From assembly GCF_017161445.1 (NCBI RefSeq), contig NZ_CP071060.1, positions 3,100,001 to 3,164,000 of the forward strand: 64,000 bases of DNA. Direction: 5' to 3'. This DNA comes from Niveibacterium microcysteis. Lineage in GTDB: Bacteria; Pseudomonadota; Gammaproteobacteria; Burkholderiales; Rhodocyclaceae. Within the stretch, counting starts at the first letter, position 1; the number at the start of each line of letters is the position of its first letter. Positions 43,180 through 51,481 of the stretch are shown piece after piece. The position numbers were made by a program, and so were the translations under genes. Under the pieces are notes generated by a model. The model worked only from the letters and a program-made list of their open reading frames with translations, was not told the DNA's origin and did not search any database.

Positions 43180-43727
43180 TGCAGCACCGTTGGCTATTCG
43201 CCGCCCTCGCGCTGACACCGGCCGCGATCGTGCTGCCGGTGCATGCGGTGGTGTACATGAGCGCCGAGCAGGCACGTGCTGCGCTGTTTCCGCAGGCAGC
43301 GCGCTTCGACGAGATCGCAATTGAGCTCACGCCCGCGCAGCAGCAAGTGCTCGACCAGGCGCTCGGCGTTGCAACCAAGCCGCGGCGCGTGCAGGGCTGG
43401 ACCGCGCGCGACGGCGCGGGGAAGCTGATCGGCCAGATCCTGCTCGATGAGGTCATCGGCAAATACGAGCTGATCAGCTATGCCGTCGCGTTCGGCGCTG
43501 ACGGTGCAATTCAGGCAGTAGAGGTGCTGGCGTACCGCGAATCGCATGGACAGGAGATCCGGCTACCCGCATGGCGCAAGCAGTTCGTCGGCAAGAAGAC
43601 GCTCGACGAACTTCGCTTTGGCGAGCAAATCAAGAGCATCTCGGGCGCGACCCTGTCGTGCCGCCATGTCACAGAGGGCGTGCAGCGGCTGGCGACGATC
43701 CAGCGCACCGTGTTGGCGCCTCGCTAA
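43179..43727 (+). CDS. Periplasmic FMN-binding domain protein (ApbE substrate)
   Basis: A 182-residue exported protein with a signal peptide (FAALALTPAAIVLPVHA) and an FMN_bind domain. The flavinylation motif is present as SGATLS, residues 155-160, with T158 as the expected FMN attachment site. The domain core RVQGWTARDGAGKLIGQILLDEVIG and KQFVGKKTLDELRFG resembles RnfG/NqrC-type carriers. The ATG shares one base with the stop of the porin gene (TGATG). With divergent apbE this forms a self-contained flavoprotein maturation pair. Confidence 0.88.
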   Translation: MQHRWLFAALALTPAAIVLPVHAVVYMSAEQARAALFPQAARFDEIAIELTPAQQQVLDQALGVATKPRRVQGWTARDGAGKLIGQILLDEVIGKYELISYAVAFGADGAIQAVEVLAYRESHGQEIRLPAWRKQFVGKKTLDELRFGEQIKSISGATLSCRHVTEGVQRLATIQRTVLAPR

Positions 43728-43751
43728 CGACCGCGCGGCGCGATCGCCTGC

Positions 43752-44984
43752 TCAGCGCTTTGCTGCATCCACCGCAAAGCGCTGCTGCAGGGCATCGCGC
43801 TTTCGCCGCAGCCAGCCTTTGAAGCCGCGCTTCTGGCGCCACTTTTCGTAGCGGAGCCAGCGTCGAACAAGATCATCTTCGGCATCCGCGAGGTCATGAT
43901 TACCGTGCGCCCTGAGAGCATCCCGCAGTTCCTCATGTTCCGATTGACCTACCGGGCTGGTTAGCGAAACCGCGTGAATCAATGCAGCCGACAGCGGCGG
44001 CCCGTCGAATCCAGCCTGTGGGTCGGCATCACAAAGTAGAAGCCCGATACGGGTACGAATGCATTTCTCGCACACCCCGCAGTTCAGCGCCCCCTCCCGC
44101 GATGAAAAGCAGACACGCAGTCGGCTCACCGCATCGGTGTCTTTGGCAAGGACGGCCAGGCGCTTCAAACGCGAGAACTCGATGTAGGGCGAACGCCCCT
44201 GTACGGCCATCGAGCTCAAGTAGGGGTGTATCACCGGATGCGAGCCCCAAGGGTTCTGCACCATGTCGATCAAACGCTCGCCGCTGGTTCCCATGTGCAC
44301 CTGTTCGACCACATCGGGAAACAACTGGGCAATGGCAGACAGTGCGAAGCCATTAAACGCGACACCCCAGAAGCCAGATCGCGGGTCAAGCTGGCGCAGA
44401 TTCGTTTCAACCTGGACGCCCCGCACACCGCGAGAGGCAAGCCACGGTACCGCCGACGCAAGGAATTGCTCGTACGCGGGCCGGTCGTCGCGGGTACTCA
44501 GGTAGCCAAGGTCCAAACCAAACACAATGAAGGCATGGTCGATCCGGCCGGCGGCTCCGACCGGAAGCAGACTGTGATTGCGCAACAGGGTGAACGTCGC
44601 ATCAACGCCGCCGGAGAAGAAGCTCGCAGTCGCTCGCCCGGGCGGTGCAACGCATGCCTCGACTGCACATTCGAGCGTCGGCAAGGTCCACGCACCCGAC
44701 ATATCACGGCACCAATGCTTGATGATCGCGAGTGCCGACGGAATGCCTTCAACGAGAACCGGGTCGAGGGGCAGCGTGCTCGCAATGCGCGTTTCACCGG
44801 CGGCCATCGCGGGCACCGCAGCAGCCAGCACGAAGGGCGCAGCGTGAAGACGCATCGGCAATCCGGTGCTCGGCACACGAAACTCGATCCGCTGCGGCGC
44901 ACGACTCACGGACTCCCACTCCACCAGCGCGGACAGGCATTGCCAACCCTCGATCTGGCTCAGTTCGTATTCGCTGATCCGCAT
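43752..44984 (-). CDS. Orphan PP-loop (QueC-like) protein with altered SGGxD(S) loop
   Basis: A 410-residue soluble protein. Residues 124-129 read SGGVDA, the ATP pyrophosphatase PP-loop with Ala in place of the usual Ser. Further on are FGLDLGYLSTRDDRPAYEQFLA and a cysteine pattern CFSSREGALNCGVCEKCIRTR that matches the zinc/adenylation region of QueC-like enzymes. The C-terminal tail is strongly basic (WRQKRGFKGWLRRKRD). No queuosine, thiolation or surface-polysaccharide genes adjoin, so its substrate is unknown. It starts with ATG 44984 and is probably monocistronic. Confidence 0.6.
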   Translation of the reverse strand: MRISEYELSQIEGWQCLSALVEWESVSRAPQRIEFRVPSTGLPMRLHAAPFVLAAAVPAMAAGETRIASTLPLDPVLVEGIPSALAIIKHWCRDMSGAWTLPTLECAVEACVAPPGRATASFFSGGVDATFTLLRNHSLLPVGAAGRIDHAFIVFGLDLGYLSTRDDRPAYEQFLASAVPWLASRGVRGVQVETNLRQLDPRSGFWGVAFNGFALSAIAQLFPDVVEQVHMGTSGERLIDMVQNPWGSHPVIHPYLSSMAVQGRSPYIEFSRLKRLAVLAKDTDAVSRLRVCFSSREGALNCGVCEKCIRTRIGLLLCDADPQAGFDGPPLSAALIHAVSLTSPVGQSEHEELRDALRAHGNHDLADAEDDLVRRWLRYEKWRQKRGFKGWLRRKRDALQQRFAVDAAKR

Positions 44985-45105
44985 CCTGCTTTACTCCATT
45001 TGCGCCGAGACCCCGGCGTATTGTCCAGAACCGACTCGGTACCCCGGCCGCATGCTGGGTCACGCCGTCACACAGCGCGCGATGCCAACGTCACGAAAGA
45101 GACAA

Positions 45106-45130
45106 AAAACCCGGCACGAGGCCGGGTTTT
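45106..45130. terminator. Intrinsic terminator after pgm
   Basis: AAAACCCGGC (45106-45115) and GCCGGGTTTT (45121-45130) form a perfect ten-base-pair stem with a five-base loop. On the minus strand the T-run follows the stem and ends the pgm transcript; on the plus strand TTTT is also present. Confidence 0.88.
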
Positions 45131-45148
45131 CCAGTGACCTGCGCGAAG

Positions 45149-46789
45149 TCAGGCTGCCAGCGCGTCGCTGACGATCTGCTGCGCTTCTTTCACGATCAGT
45201 TGCAGGTGTTCGGCGCTGACGAAGCTCTCGGCATAGACCTTGTAGATGTCTTCGGTGCCCGAGGGGCGCGCGGCGAACCAGCCGTTGGCGGTGGTGACCT
45301 TCAGGCCGCCGATCGACGCACCATTGCCCGGCGCCTTGGTGAGCTTCGCGGTGATGGCGTCGCCCGCCAGCGTCGCAGCAGTCACGCGCTCGCCGGTGAG
45401 GCCCTTGAAGGCCGCCTTCTGGGCCGGCGTCGCGGCAGCATCGATACGGGTGTAGAACGGCGCGCCGTACCTGGCGGCCAGTTCCTGGTAATGCACGCCC
45501 GGGTCCTTACCGGTGACGGCGGTGATTTCCGCTGCCAGCAAGCCGAGGATGATGCCGTCCTTGTCGGTGGTCCACACCGAACCGTCGCGGCGCAGGAAGG
45601 ATGCGCCAGCGCTCTCCTCGCCACCGAAGCAGAAGCTGCCGTCGAGCAAGCCACCCGAGAACCACTTGAAGCCGACCGGCACTTCGAGGAACTTGCGGCC
45701 AAGACCGTTCATGACGCGGTCGATCAGCGCGCTGGAGACGAGCGTCTTGCCGACTGCTGCGCTGGCCGGCCACTGCGGGCGGTGCGTCAGCAGGTAGTTG
45801 ATCGCCACCGCCAGGTAGTGGTTCGGGTTCATCAGGCCGACGGACGGCGTGACGATGCCGTGGCGGTCGACGTCGGCGTCGTTGCCCCAGGCGATGTCGA
45901 ACTTGTCCTTCAGCGCGACGAGGCTCGCCATCGCGTAGGGGCTGGAGCAGTCCATGCGGATCTTACCGTCATGGTCCAGGGTCATGAATGAGAAGGCCGG
46001 ATCGACCGCCGGGTTCACGATCTCGATGTTCAGCCCGTAGGTGTCGGCGATCGGCTTCCAGTACGCGACGGCTGCGCCACCGAGCGGGTGCACACCAATC
46101 TTCAGGTTTGCCTTGCGGATCGCGTCGAAGTCGATGACCGCGCCCAGATCCTTCACGTAAGGCATGACGAAGTCTTCGGCCTTCGTGGTCGCGGCGGCTA
46201 GTGCCTCGGTGTAAGGCACGCGCTTCACGCCCTTGTTGCCCTCCGCCATCAGCGCATTCGCGCGCGCCTCGACCCAGCCGGTGATGTCGGTATCCGCCGG
46301 GCCGCCGTGCGGCGGGTTGTACTTGATGCCGCCGTCGACCGGCGGGTTGTGCGACGGCGTGATGACGATGCCGTCGGCACGCGGACCGGCGTTGTCGCGG
46401 TTGTACACGAGGATCGCGCGCGAGATCACCGGCGTCGGCGTGAAGCCATCGTCGGCCTGGATGCGGGTTTCCACACCATTTGCGGCCAGCACTTCGAGCG
46501 CGCTGATCTGCGCGGGGCCGGACAGCGCATGCGTGTCCTTGCCCAGGTACAGCGGGCCAGTGATGCCCGCCTGCGCGCGGTACTCGCAAACGGCTTGCGT
46601 GATCGCGAGGATATGCGCTTCGTTGAAGCTGCCGGCAAACGCATTGCCGCGATGGCCGCTGGTACCGAAGGCCACGCGCTGCGTCGGGTTGTTCACATCC
46701 GGCGTGATCGCCGTATAGGCAGCCAGCAGCGCGGGGATGTCAGTCAGGACGTCTTTGGGCGCCGGTTGACCGGCCAGGGGGTGTGCCAT
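45149..46789 (-). CDS. pgm: Phosphoglucomutase (alpha-D-glucose phosphate-specific)
   Basis: A 546-residue enzyme that interconverts glucose 1-phosphate and glucose 6-phosphate. Active-site serine S146 is in [18 protein letters not shown]. The metal loop is [13 protein letters not shown], the sugar loop [13 protein letters not shown], and the phosphate-binding end [20 protein letters not shown]. The N-terminus [19 protein letters not shown] agrees with the Pgm family and sets the start at 46789; an in-frame reading 37 codons longer has no similarity. A terminator follows. Confidence 0.95.
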   Translation of the reverse strand: MAHPLAGQPAPKDVLTDIPALLAAYTAITPDVNNPTQRVAFGTSGHRGNAFAGSFNEAHILAITQAVCEYRAQAGITGPLYLGKDTHALSGPAQISALEVLAANGVETRIQADDGFTPTPVISRAILVYNRDNAGPRADGIVITPSHNPPVDGGIKYNPPHGGPADTDITGWVEARANALMAEGNKGVKRVPYTEALAAATTKAEDFVMPYVKDLGAVIDFDAIRKANLKIGVHPLGGAAVAYWKPIADTYGLNIEIVNPAVDPAFSFMTLDHDGKIRMDCSSPYAMASLVALKDKFDIAWGNDADVDRHGIVTPSVGLMNPNHYLAVAINYLLTHRPQWPASAAVGKTLVSSALIDRVMNGLGRKFLEVPVGFKWFSGGLLDGSFCFGGEESAGASFLRRDGSVWTTDKDGIILGLLAAEITAVTGKDPGVHYQELAARYGAPFYTRIDAAATPAQKAAFKGLTGERVTAATLAGDAITAKLTKAPGNGASIGGLKVTTANGWFAARPSGTEDIYKVYAESFVSAEHLQLIVKEAQQIVSDALAA

Positions 46790-46933
46790 CTTCTTATCCT
46801 CGGGGAATGCAGGTGAAAACCTATCAAGTTTGCCGCAGATCGGGTGACAACGTCTTGACCTGAACGAACAGCCATTGCTGCAAACGGCAAGTCCGGTCAA
46901 GCATGCGCGCTTCGAGTCGCCATTGCCAACGCA

Positions 46934-47830
46934 TCAATCGGTGGTGCGCAGCGCATCGAACTGCGCCGCAGCATGGTCGATGAAGGCGCGGACCTTGGGC
47001 GTGAGGTAGCGCGCGCTGGGAAATAGCGCGCTAACGGGCACCGGCGCGCGCGCCCAGCCCGGCAGCACGCGGCGAAGCGTACCGGCTGCCAGCGCATCAT
47101 GGGCCACCATCAGCGGCAATTGCGCGATGCCCAAGCCCGCCTTCGCAGCATCCACCACCGAAAAGCTGTTATCCACCCGCAACCGTGGTTCCGCTTCAAC
47201 GGTAACCACCTCGCCGCCGCGTTCGAGGCGCCAGCCTTGGCGCTGGTTTCCCCCGGCGAAGGCAAGCAGCGCATGACTGGCAAGTTCCTGGGGTGTCTCC
47301 GGCATCGCAGTACGAGCGAGATAGTCCGGGCTCGCGAACAGCCCGTAGCGCAGCTCCCCCAGTCGCCGTGCCGCCAGCCGTGAATCCGGCAACTCGCCGA
47401 CGCGGATGGCGAGGTCAAAACCCTCGTGCACCAGGTCGACAAGGCGCCCTGTGTAATCGGCCTCGACCCGCACATCGGGAAAGCGCTGCAGGTAGCCAAT
47501 CACCCAACGGCTGACCGCCAACATGCCGAACTCGACACCGCAGGTCAGCCGCAAGACGCCACGCGGCTCGCCGAGCATCTGTTGCGCGACACGCTCGGTG
47601 TCCTCCACCGCCGCGAGGATTCCAATCGCACGCTCGAAGATTTCGCGCCCGACTTCGGTGAGCGACAGGGAGCGCGTGGTGCGTTCGATCAAACGCACAC
47701 CCAGTTTGCGTTCCAGGCCGGTCACCACGCGCGAGAGATGCGCCTTCTGTGTCCCGAGCAAGTCCGCTGCGCGGGTGAAGCTGCCCGATTGCACCACTTT
47801 GACGAAGGCAGCCAGTTCATTGAGTTCCAT
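46934..47830 (-). CDS. LysR-family transcriptional regulator
   Basis: A 298-residue LysR regulator: MELNELAAFVKVVQSGSFTR opens the winged helix, then VVTGLERKLGVRLIERTTRSLSLTEVG. The effector domain is of the DmlR-like group (RVEADYTGRLVDLVHEGFDLAIRVGEL). The start is ATG 47830; the open frame far upstream is antisense to the next genes. It is divergent from the DJ-1/PfpI gene with 111 bases between, so that pair is its most likely target. Confidence 0.88.
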   Translation of the reverse strand: MELNELAAFVKVVQSGSFTRAADLLGTQKAHLSRVVTGLERKLGVRLIERTTRSLSLTEVGREIFERAIGILAAVEDTERVAQQMLGEPRGVLRLTCGVEFGMLAVSRWVIGYLQRFPDVRVEADYTGRLVDLVHEGFDLAIRVGELPDSRLAARRLGELRYGLFASPDYLARTAMPETPQELASHALLAFAGGNQRQGWRLERGGEVVTVEAEPRLRVDNSFSVVDAAKAGLGIAQLPLMVAHDALAAGTLRRVLPGWARAPVPVSALFPSARYLTPKVRAFIDHAAAQFDALRTTD

Positions 47831-47941
47831 CGCAGCGCCTTTGTTGCCGAGAACGGCAACAGTATTTCTCATTACGCCGCATTTTTCACCGGCTGCTTCA
47901 AGCGAATACTCCACGGCGTGCAAGACCACTGGAGCCCCGCC

Positions 47942-48712
47942 ATGAGCCTGATGAACACCAACCCGCTGAACCCCGAAGCCCGCAAGCGCGTCGCAATCGT
48001 CATCGCGAACCCGGCCGTCTCCACCACCACCGGCTGGCCGGTCGGCTTCTGGTGGAGCGAACTGACCCACCCCTACCTCGCCTTTACCGAAGCCGGCTAT
48101 GAAGTCGAGATCTTCAGCCCGGCGGGCGGCGCCTGCGTCGCCGACGGCATGAGCGACCCGAATGACGCCAGCGGCTATTCGAAGACGGACCTGATCACGC
48201 AGGGCTTCCTGCATACACCCGAACTGGTGGCCTTGGTGGCGAACACCAGGCCGGTCAGCGAAATCGGCTTGGCGGCGTTCGACGCGATCGTCGTCGCCGG
48301 CGGCCAGGCGCCGATGTTCAACTTCGTCTCCGCGAGCGCGCTGCGGGAGAAGTTCGTCGCCTTCTACACGGCAGGCAAAGTCGCGGCGGCACTGTGCCAT
48401 GGCACCGCGATCCTGAAGTACGCCCAGCTGCCCGACGGCACGCCACTTGTGCGCGGCAAGACGGTCACCGGCTTTGCCAATGTCGAAGAGGACTTCGCGG
48501 ACAACGCGGTGTGGCAGTACGGCCTTCTGCCCCGCGGCACGCATGTGATGCCCTGGCGGATCGAGGACGCGTTGCGAGACCTCGGTGCGAACTATGTGCA
48601 GGCCGGCCTGTGGCGCAGCTTTGCGGTGCGCGACGGCAACCTCATCACCGGCCAGCAGAACTTCTCCGGCGCCGAAACAGCACGCCTCGTCATCGAAGCG
48701 CTCGGTCGCTAA
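47942..48712 (+). CDS. DJ-1/PfpI family class I glutamine amidotransferase-like protein
   Basis: A 256-residue protein of the DJ-1/PfpI superfamily, Hsp31/ThiJ-like subgroup. The nucleophile elbow is ALCHGTAIL with C152, the conserved acidic strand is EAGYEVEIFSP, and FDAIVVAGGQAP carries the loop near the active site. Members are chaperones, glyoxalase III or protein deglycases; which applies here cannot be told. ATG 47942 begins the family-like protein. The partner oxidoreductase gene follows 20 bases later. Confidence 0.87.
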   Translation: MSLMNTNPLNPEARKRVAIVIANPAVSTTTGWPVGFWWSELTHPYLAFTEAGYEVEIFSPAGGACVADGMSDPNDASGYSKTDLITQGFLHTPELVALVANTRPVSEIGLAAFDAIVVAGGQAPMFNFVSASALREKFVAFYTAGKVAAALCHGTAILKYAQLPDGTPLVRGKTVTGFANVEEDFADNAVWQYGLLPRGTHVMPWRIEDALRDLGANYVQAGLWRSFAVRDGNLITGQQNFSGAETARLVIEALGR

Positions 48713-48732
48713 GAACCAGGAAGGAGATCGCC

Positions 48733-49368
48733 ATGAAAATCGCATTCATCGGATACGGCAATGTCGGCGCACCGCTCGCCGACCACCTGCAGCGCCTCGG
48801 CCACGAAGTCACGCTGGCCGCCAAGGACCCAGCTTCGGACAACGTGCGCAAGGCGCTCGAACGCAACCCGGCGCTGAAGGTTGCCGAGCCAGTCGCCGCG
48901 GTATCGGCGGCGGAGGTGGTGTTCCTCGCCACGCCGTTCCAGGCAAACGAAGCCGCCCTTGCCGCCGTGGCGCCGGCGCTTGCCGGCAAGGTGCTGGTCG
49001 ACTGCACCAACCCGGTCGGCCCCGGCCTGCGCCATGGCCTGGGCAGCGAGCGGTCTGGCAGCGAGATGATCCAGGCGCGGGTGCCGGGCGCCCATGTCGT
49101 CAAAGCCTTCACGATCTACGGCTTCGAGAACTTCGAGAACAACGCCTACCCCGCCTACAACGTCAAACCGATGATGATGTACTGCGGGGCAGACGCGGGC
49201 GCGAAGCGCATCGTCGGCGACTTGATCGCAGCGCTGGGCTGGGATCCGCTCGACGTCGGTGGGCTGGAGCAAGCACTGCATCTGGAGCACATGACGCTGC
49301 TGTGGGTGCGCATGGTCCGCGTTGAAGGGCATTCGCCCAACATGGTCTGGGCGCAGCTCAAACGCTGA
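48733..49368 (+). CDS. NADP-binding oxidoreductase (F420-dependent reductase-like fold)
   Basis: A 211-residue Rossmann-fold protein, MKIAFIGYGNVGAPLADHLQ with GxGxxG dinucleotide site. VVFLATPFQANEAALAAVAP and VLVDCTNPVGPGL, then AHVVKAFTIYGFENFEN, match the NADPH-dependent F420 reductase-like/YqeC-type family of oxidoreductases found outside F420 users. The reaction is unknown. AAGGAG precedes the start. It is co-transcribed with the DJ-1 gene; both are probably controlled by the divergent LysR. Confidence 0.85.
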   Translation: MKIAFIGYGNVGAPLADHLQRLGHEVTLAAKDPASDNVRKALERNPALKVAEPVAAVSAAEVVFLATPFQANEAALAAVAPALAGKVLVDCTNPVGPGLRHGLGSERSGSEMIQARVPGAHVVKAFTIYGFENFENNAYPAYNVKPMMMYCGADAGAKRIVGDLIAALGWDPLDVGGLEQALHLEHMTLLWVRMVRVEGHSPNMVWAQLKR

Positions 49369-49438
49369 CACGCTGGACATCGGCAGAGCCGGCAGCAACA
49401 CTGCCGGCCTGTTCGCAAACCTCGCAGCGGGCACAACG

Positions 49439-50020
49439 ATGGGCAAGAACCGACTCGAAGCCTTCAGCGATGGCGTACTCGCCATCATCCTCACGATCAT
49501 GGTGCTGGAGCTCAAGGTGCCACATGGCGACCGGCTCGACGCCCTGCTCCCGCTGCTGCCGGCCTTCCTCAGCTATGTGCTGAGCTTCATCTACATCGGC
49601 ATCTACTGGAACAACCATCACCACATGCTGCACGCGGTGAAGCGGGTCTCCGGCGGTGCCTTGTGGGCGAACCTGCACCTGCTGTTCTGGCTCTCGCTGT
49701 TGCCCTTTGTCACCGGCTGGATGGGCGAGAACCACTTCGCGCCGCTGCCGACTGCACTGTACGGCGGCGTGCTGCTGATGGCCGGCACCGCGTACTGGAT
49801 CCTCGCTCACTGCCTGGTCGCTGGAGACGGGCCGGAGTCACTTCTGGCGCGCGCCATCGGCAAGGATCGCAAGGGCGCACTCTCTGTCGTGATCTACGCG
49901 ATCGCGATGCCGCTCGCCTTCGTTCAGGAGTGGTTCGCGCAAACCTTGTATGTGGTCGTCGCCCTGATGTGGCTGGTGCCGGACACCCGTATCGAACGAC
50001 ATCTCAACGACGCCGATTGA
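49439..50020 (+). CDS. TMEM175-family (DUF1211) membrane channel protein
   Basis: A 193-residue membrane protein with the hallmark RLEAFSDGVLAIILTIMVLEL of bacterial TMEM175 potassium channels and further helices YVLSFIYIGIYWNNHHHML, LLFWLSLLPFVTGWM and VVIYAIAMPLAFVQEWF. Bacterial members form tetrameric cation channels. ATG 49439 starts the family domain; the earlier in-frame codons overlap the previous gene. It follows the oxidoreductase on the same strand by 70 bases. Confidence 0.86.
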   Translation: MGKNRLEAFSDGVLAIILTIMVLELKVPHGDRLDALLPLLPAFLSYVLSFIYIGIYWNNHHHMLHAVKRVSGGALWANLHLLFWLSLLPFVTGWMGENHFAPLPTALYGGVLLMAGTAYWILAHCLVAGDGPESLLARAIGKDRKGALSVVIYAIAMPLAFVQEWFAQTLYVVVALMWLVPDTRIERHLNDAD

Positions 50021-50029
50021 TGCGGGCGT

Positions 50030-50905
50030 TCAACGGCGCCCCGGCGCCTTGAGCACCCCAGTCGCCAGAGCAGTGCCCAACACGACGACGGCGCCACCAA
50101 CGAGCATGCCGGCCTTGAGCGCTTCGCCAAGGAACACACTGCCCCACAGCACGCCGAAGAGCGGGATCAGGAAGGTTACTGTGACCGTCCGCGATGCGCC
50201 CACGTGCGTGACCAGCCGGAAGAACAACAAATAGGCGAGCGCGGTACAGCCGACACCGAGCGCCAAGACGGCCAGCCAAGCCAAACCGCCCGGCATCTGC
50301 GCCGGCCAGAACCAGTAAGCCAGCGGCGCCAGCACAATGGCGGAAATGATCTGCGAACCAGCGGCATTCACCAGCGCCGGCACGCCGCCGAGTTGGCGCT
50401 TCGTCAGGTTTGCCGCGAAACCGTACGAAAACGTGGCGACCAGCATCGCAACAATCGCCCAACCCGAACCGCCGGGTTTGAAGTCCGCCTTGTCCGCCGC
50501 CAGCATCAAGACGCCCGTGAACCCCACCGCCAGCCCCAGCATGCGTGAGGCGCCCAGCCTGTCACCCAACCAAAGCGCCCCGATCAGTGCGGCAAAGATC
50601 GGCACGGTGGCGTTCAGAATGGAAGCCAGCCCCGCAGTGATCGACAAGGTCGCCCACGCGATCAGCACGAACGGCAACGCAGAGTTGAAAACGCCCATCA
50701 CCGCGATCGCGCCAGCATGCTCTCGCAAGACGGCCCCTTGGCCTCGCAGCAACAACAAAGGCGCAAGGCAGAGCGACGCAATCGCTACCCGCAGCCAGAT
50801 CAGGGCCACAGCGCCAAAGGCCGGGGCCGCATAACGCATGAACAGAAACGAGCCGCCCCAGAGCGCGGCCAGCAGAACGAGTTCGAACAAGTGTTGGGGT
50901 TTCAC
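50030..50905 (-). CDS. EamA/DMT-family transporter
   Basis: A 291-residue inner-membrane protein with about ten helices and two EamA repeats. The repeats are LFELVLLAALWGGSFLFMRYAAPAF at the start and LAYLLFFRLVTHVGASRTVTVTFLIPLFGVLWGSVFLGE near the end, in the usual drug/metabolite transporter arrangement. Substrates of such exporters are commonly amino acids or metabolites and cannot be predicted. It is convergent with the TMEM175 gene. Confidence 0.9.
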   Translation of the reverse strand: MKPQHLFELVLLAALWGGSFLFMRYAAPAFGAVALIWLRVAIASLCLAPLLLLRGQGAVLREHAGAIAVMGVFNSALPFVLIAWATLSITAGLASILNATVPIFAALIGALWLGDRLGASRMLGLAVGFTGVLMLAADKADFKPGGSGWAIVAMLVATFSYGFAANLTKRQLGGVPALVNAAGSQIISAIVLAPLAYWFWPAQMPGGLAWLAVLALGVGCTALAYLLFFRLVTHVGASRTVTVTFLIPLFGVLWGSVFLGEALKAGMLVGGAVVVLGTALATGVLKAPGRR

Positions 50906-50977
50906 TGCAGTCCTCTTTCCCGGGTCGCCTCGTGAGCGCCCGCTTTTTGAGTGTATTGAATCAATTCGACGCGGACG

Positions 50978-51481
50978 TCAGGCCGCCATTGCGCACGGCG
51001 TGCCTTCAGCTTCGAAAGCAAGCAACGTCTGTTTGCGCGGCAGACCACCGGCATAACCGGTCAGCGCCCCACCACACCCTACAAGGCGATGGCACGGCAC
51101 GATGATGGTCAGCGGATTGCGGCCAGCGGCCGCCCCCACGGCGCGTGCCGCCGAGGGTTTGCCAAGCGCCTGCGCCACGCTGCCGTAGTTGCGGGTTTCG
51201 CCAAACGGAACACGGGCAATCTCATGCCACACGGCTTTCTGGAAATCCGTACCGCGAGGCGCCAGCGGCAGATCGAAATCCCGGCGCCGACCGGCAAACC
51301 ATTCGTCCAATTGCGCCGCAGCATCACACAGCAGACTCGCCGTCGCGTCCTCACGCCAGTCTGGCTGGACGCCATCGAAATGGGCTTGCCCGACGAGCCA
51401 GGCGCCGGCCAGGCCAGCAGGCCCGCCCGCCAGGATCATGGCTCCGATGGGGGTAGCGTGCGGCATCCAGATCATGCTCAT
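50978..51481 (-). CDS. ogt: Methylated-DNA--[protein]-cysteine S-methyltransferase
   Basis: A 167-residue suicide repair protein that removes alkyl groups from O6 of guanine. The acceptor cysteine C130 is in IIVPCHRLVG, preceded by the DNA-binding helix GETRNYGSVAQALGKPSAARAVGAA. ATG 51481 overlaps the stop of the Ada-AlkA gene by four bases, so the two are translationally coupled and form an alkylation-repair operon. Confidence 0.94.
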   Translation of the reverse strand: MSMIWMPHATPIGAMILAGGPAGLAGAWLVGQAHFDGVQPDWREDATASLLCDAAAQLDEWFAGRRRDFDLPLAPRGTDFQKAVWHEIARVPFGETRNYGSVAQALGKPSAARAVGAAAGRNPLTIIVPCHRLVGCGGALTGYAGGLPRKQTLLAFEAEGTPCAMAA

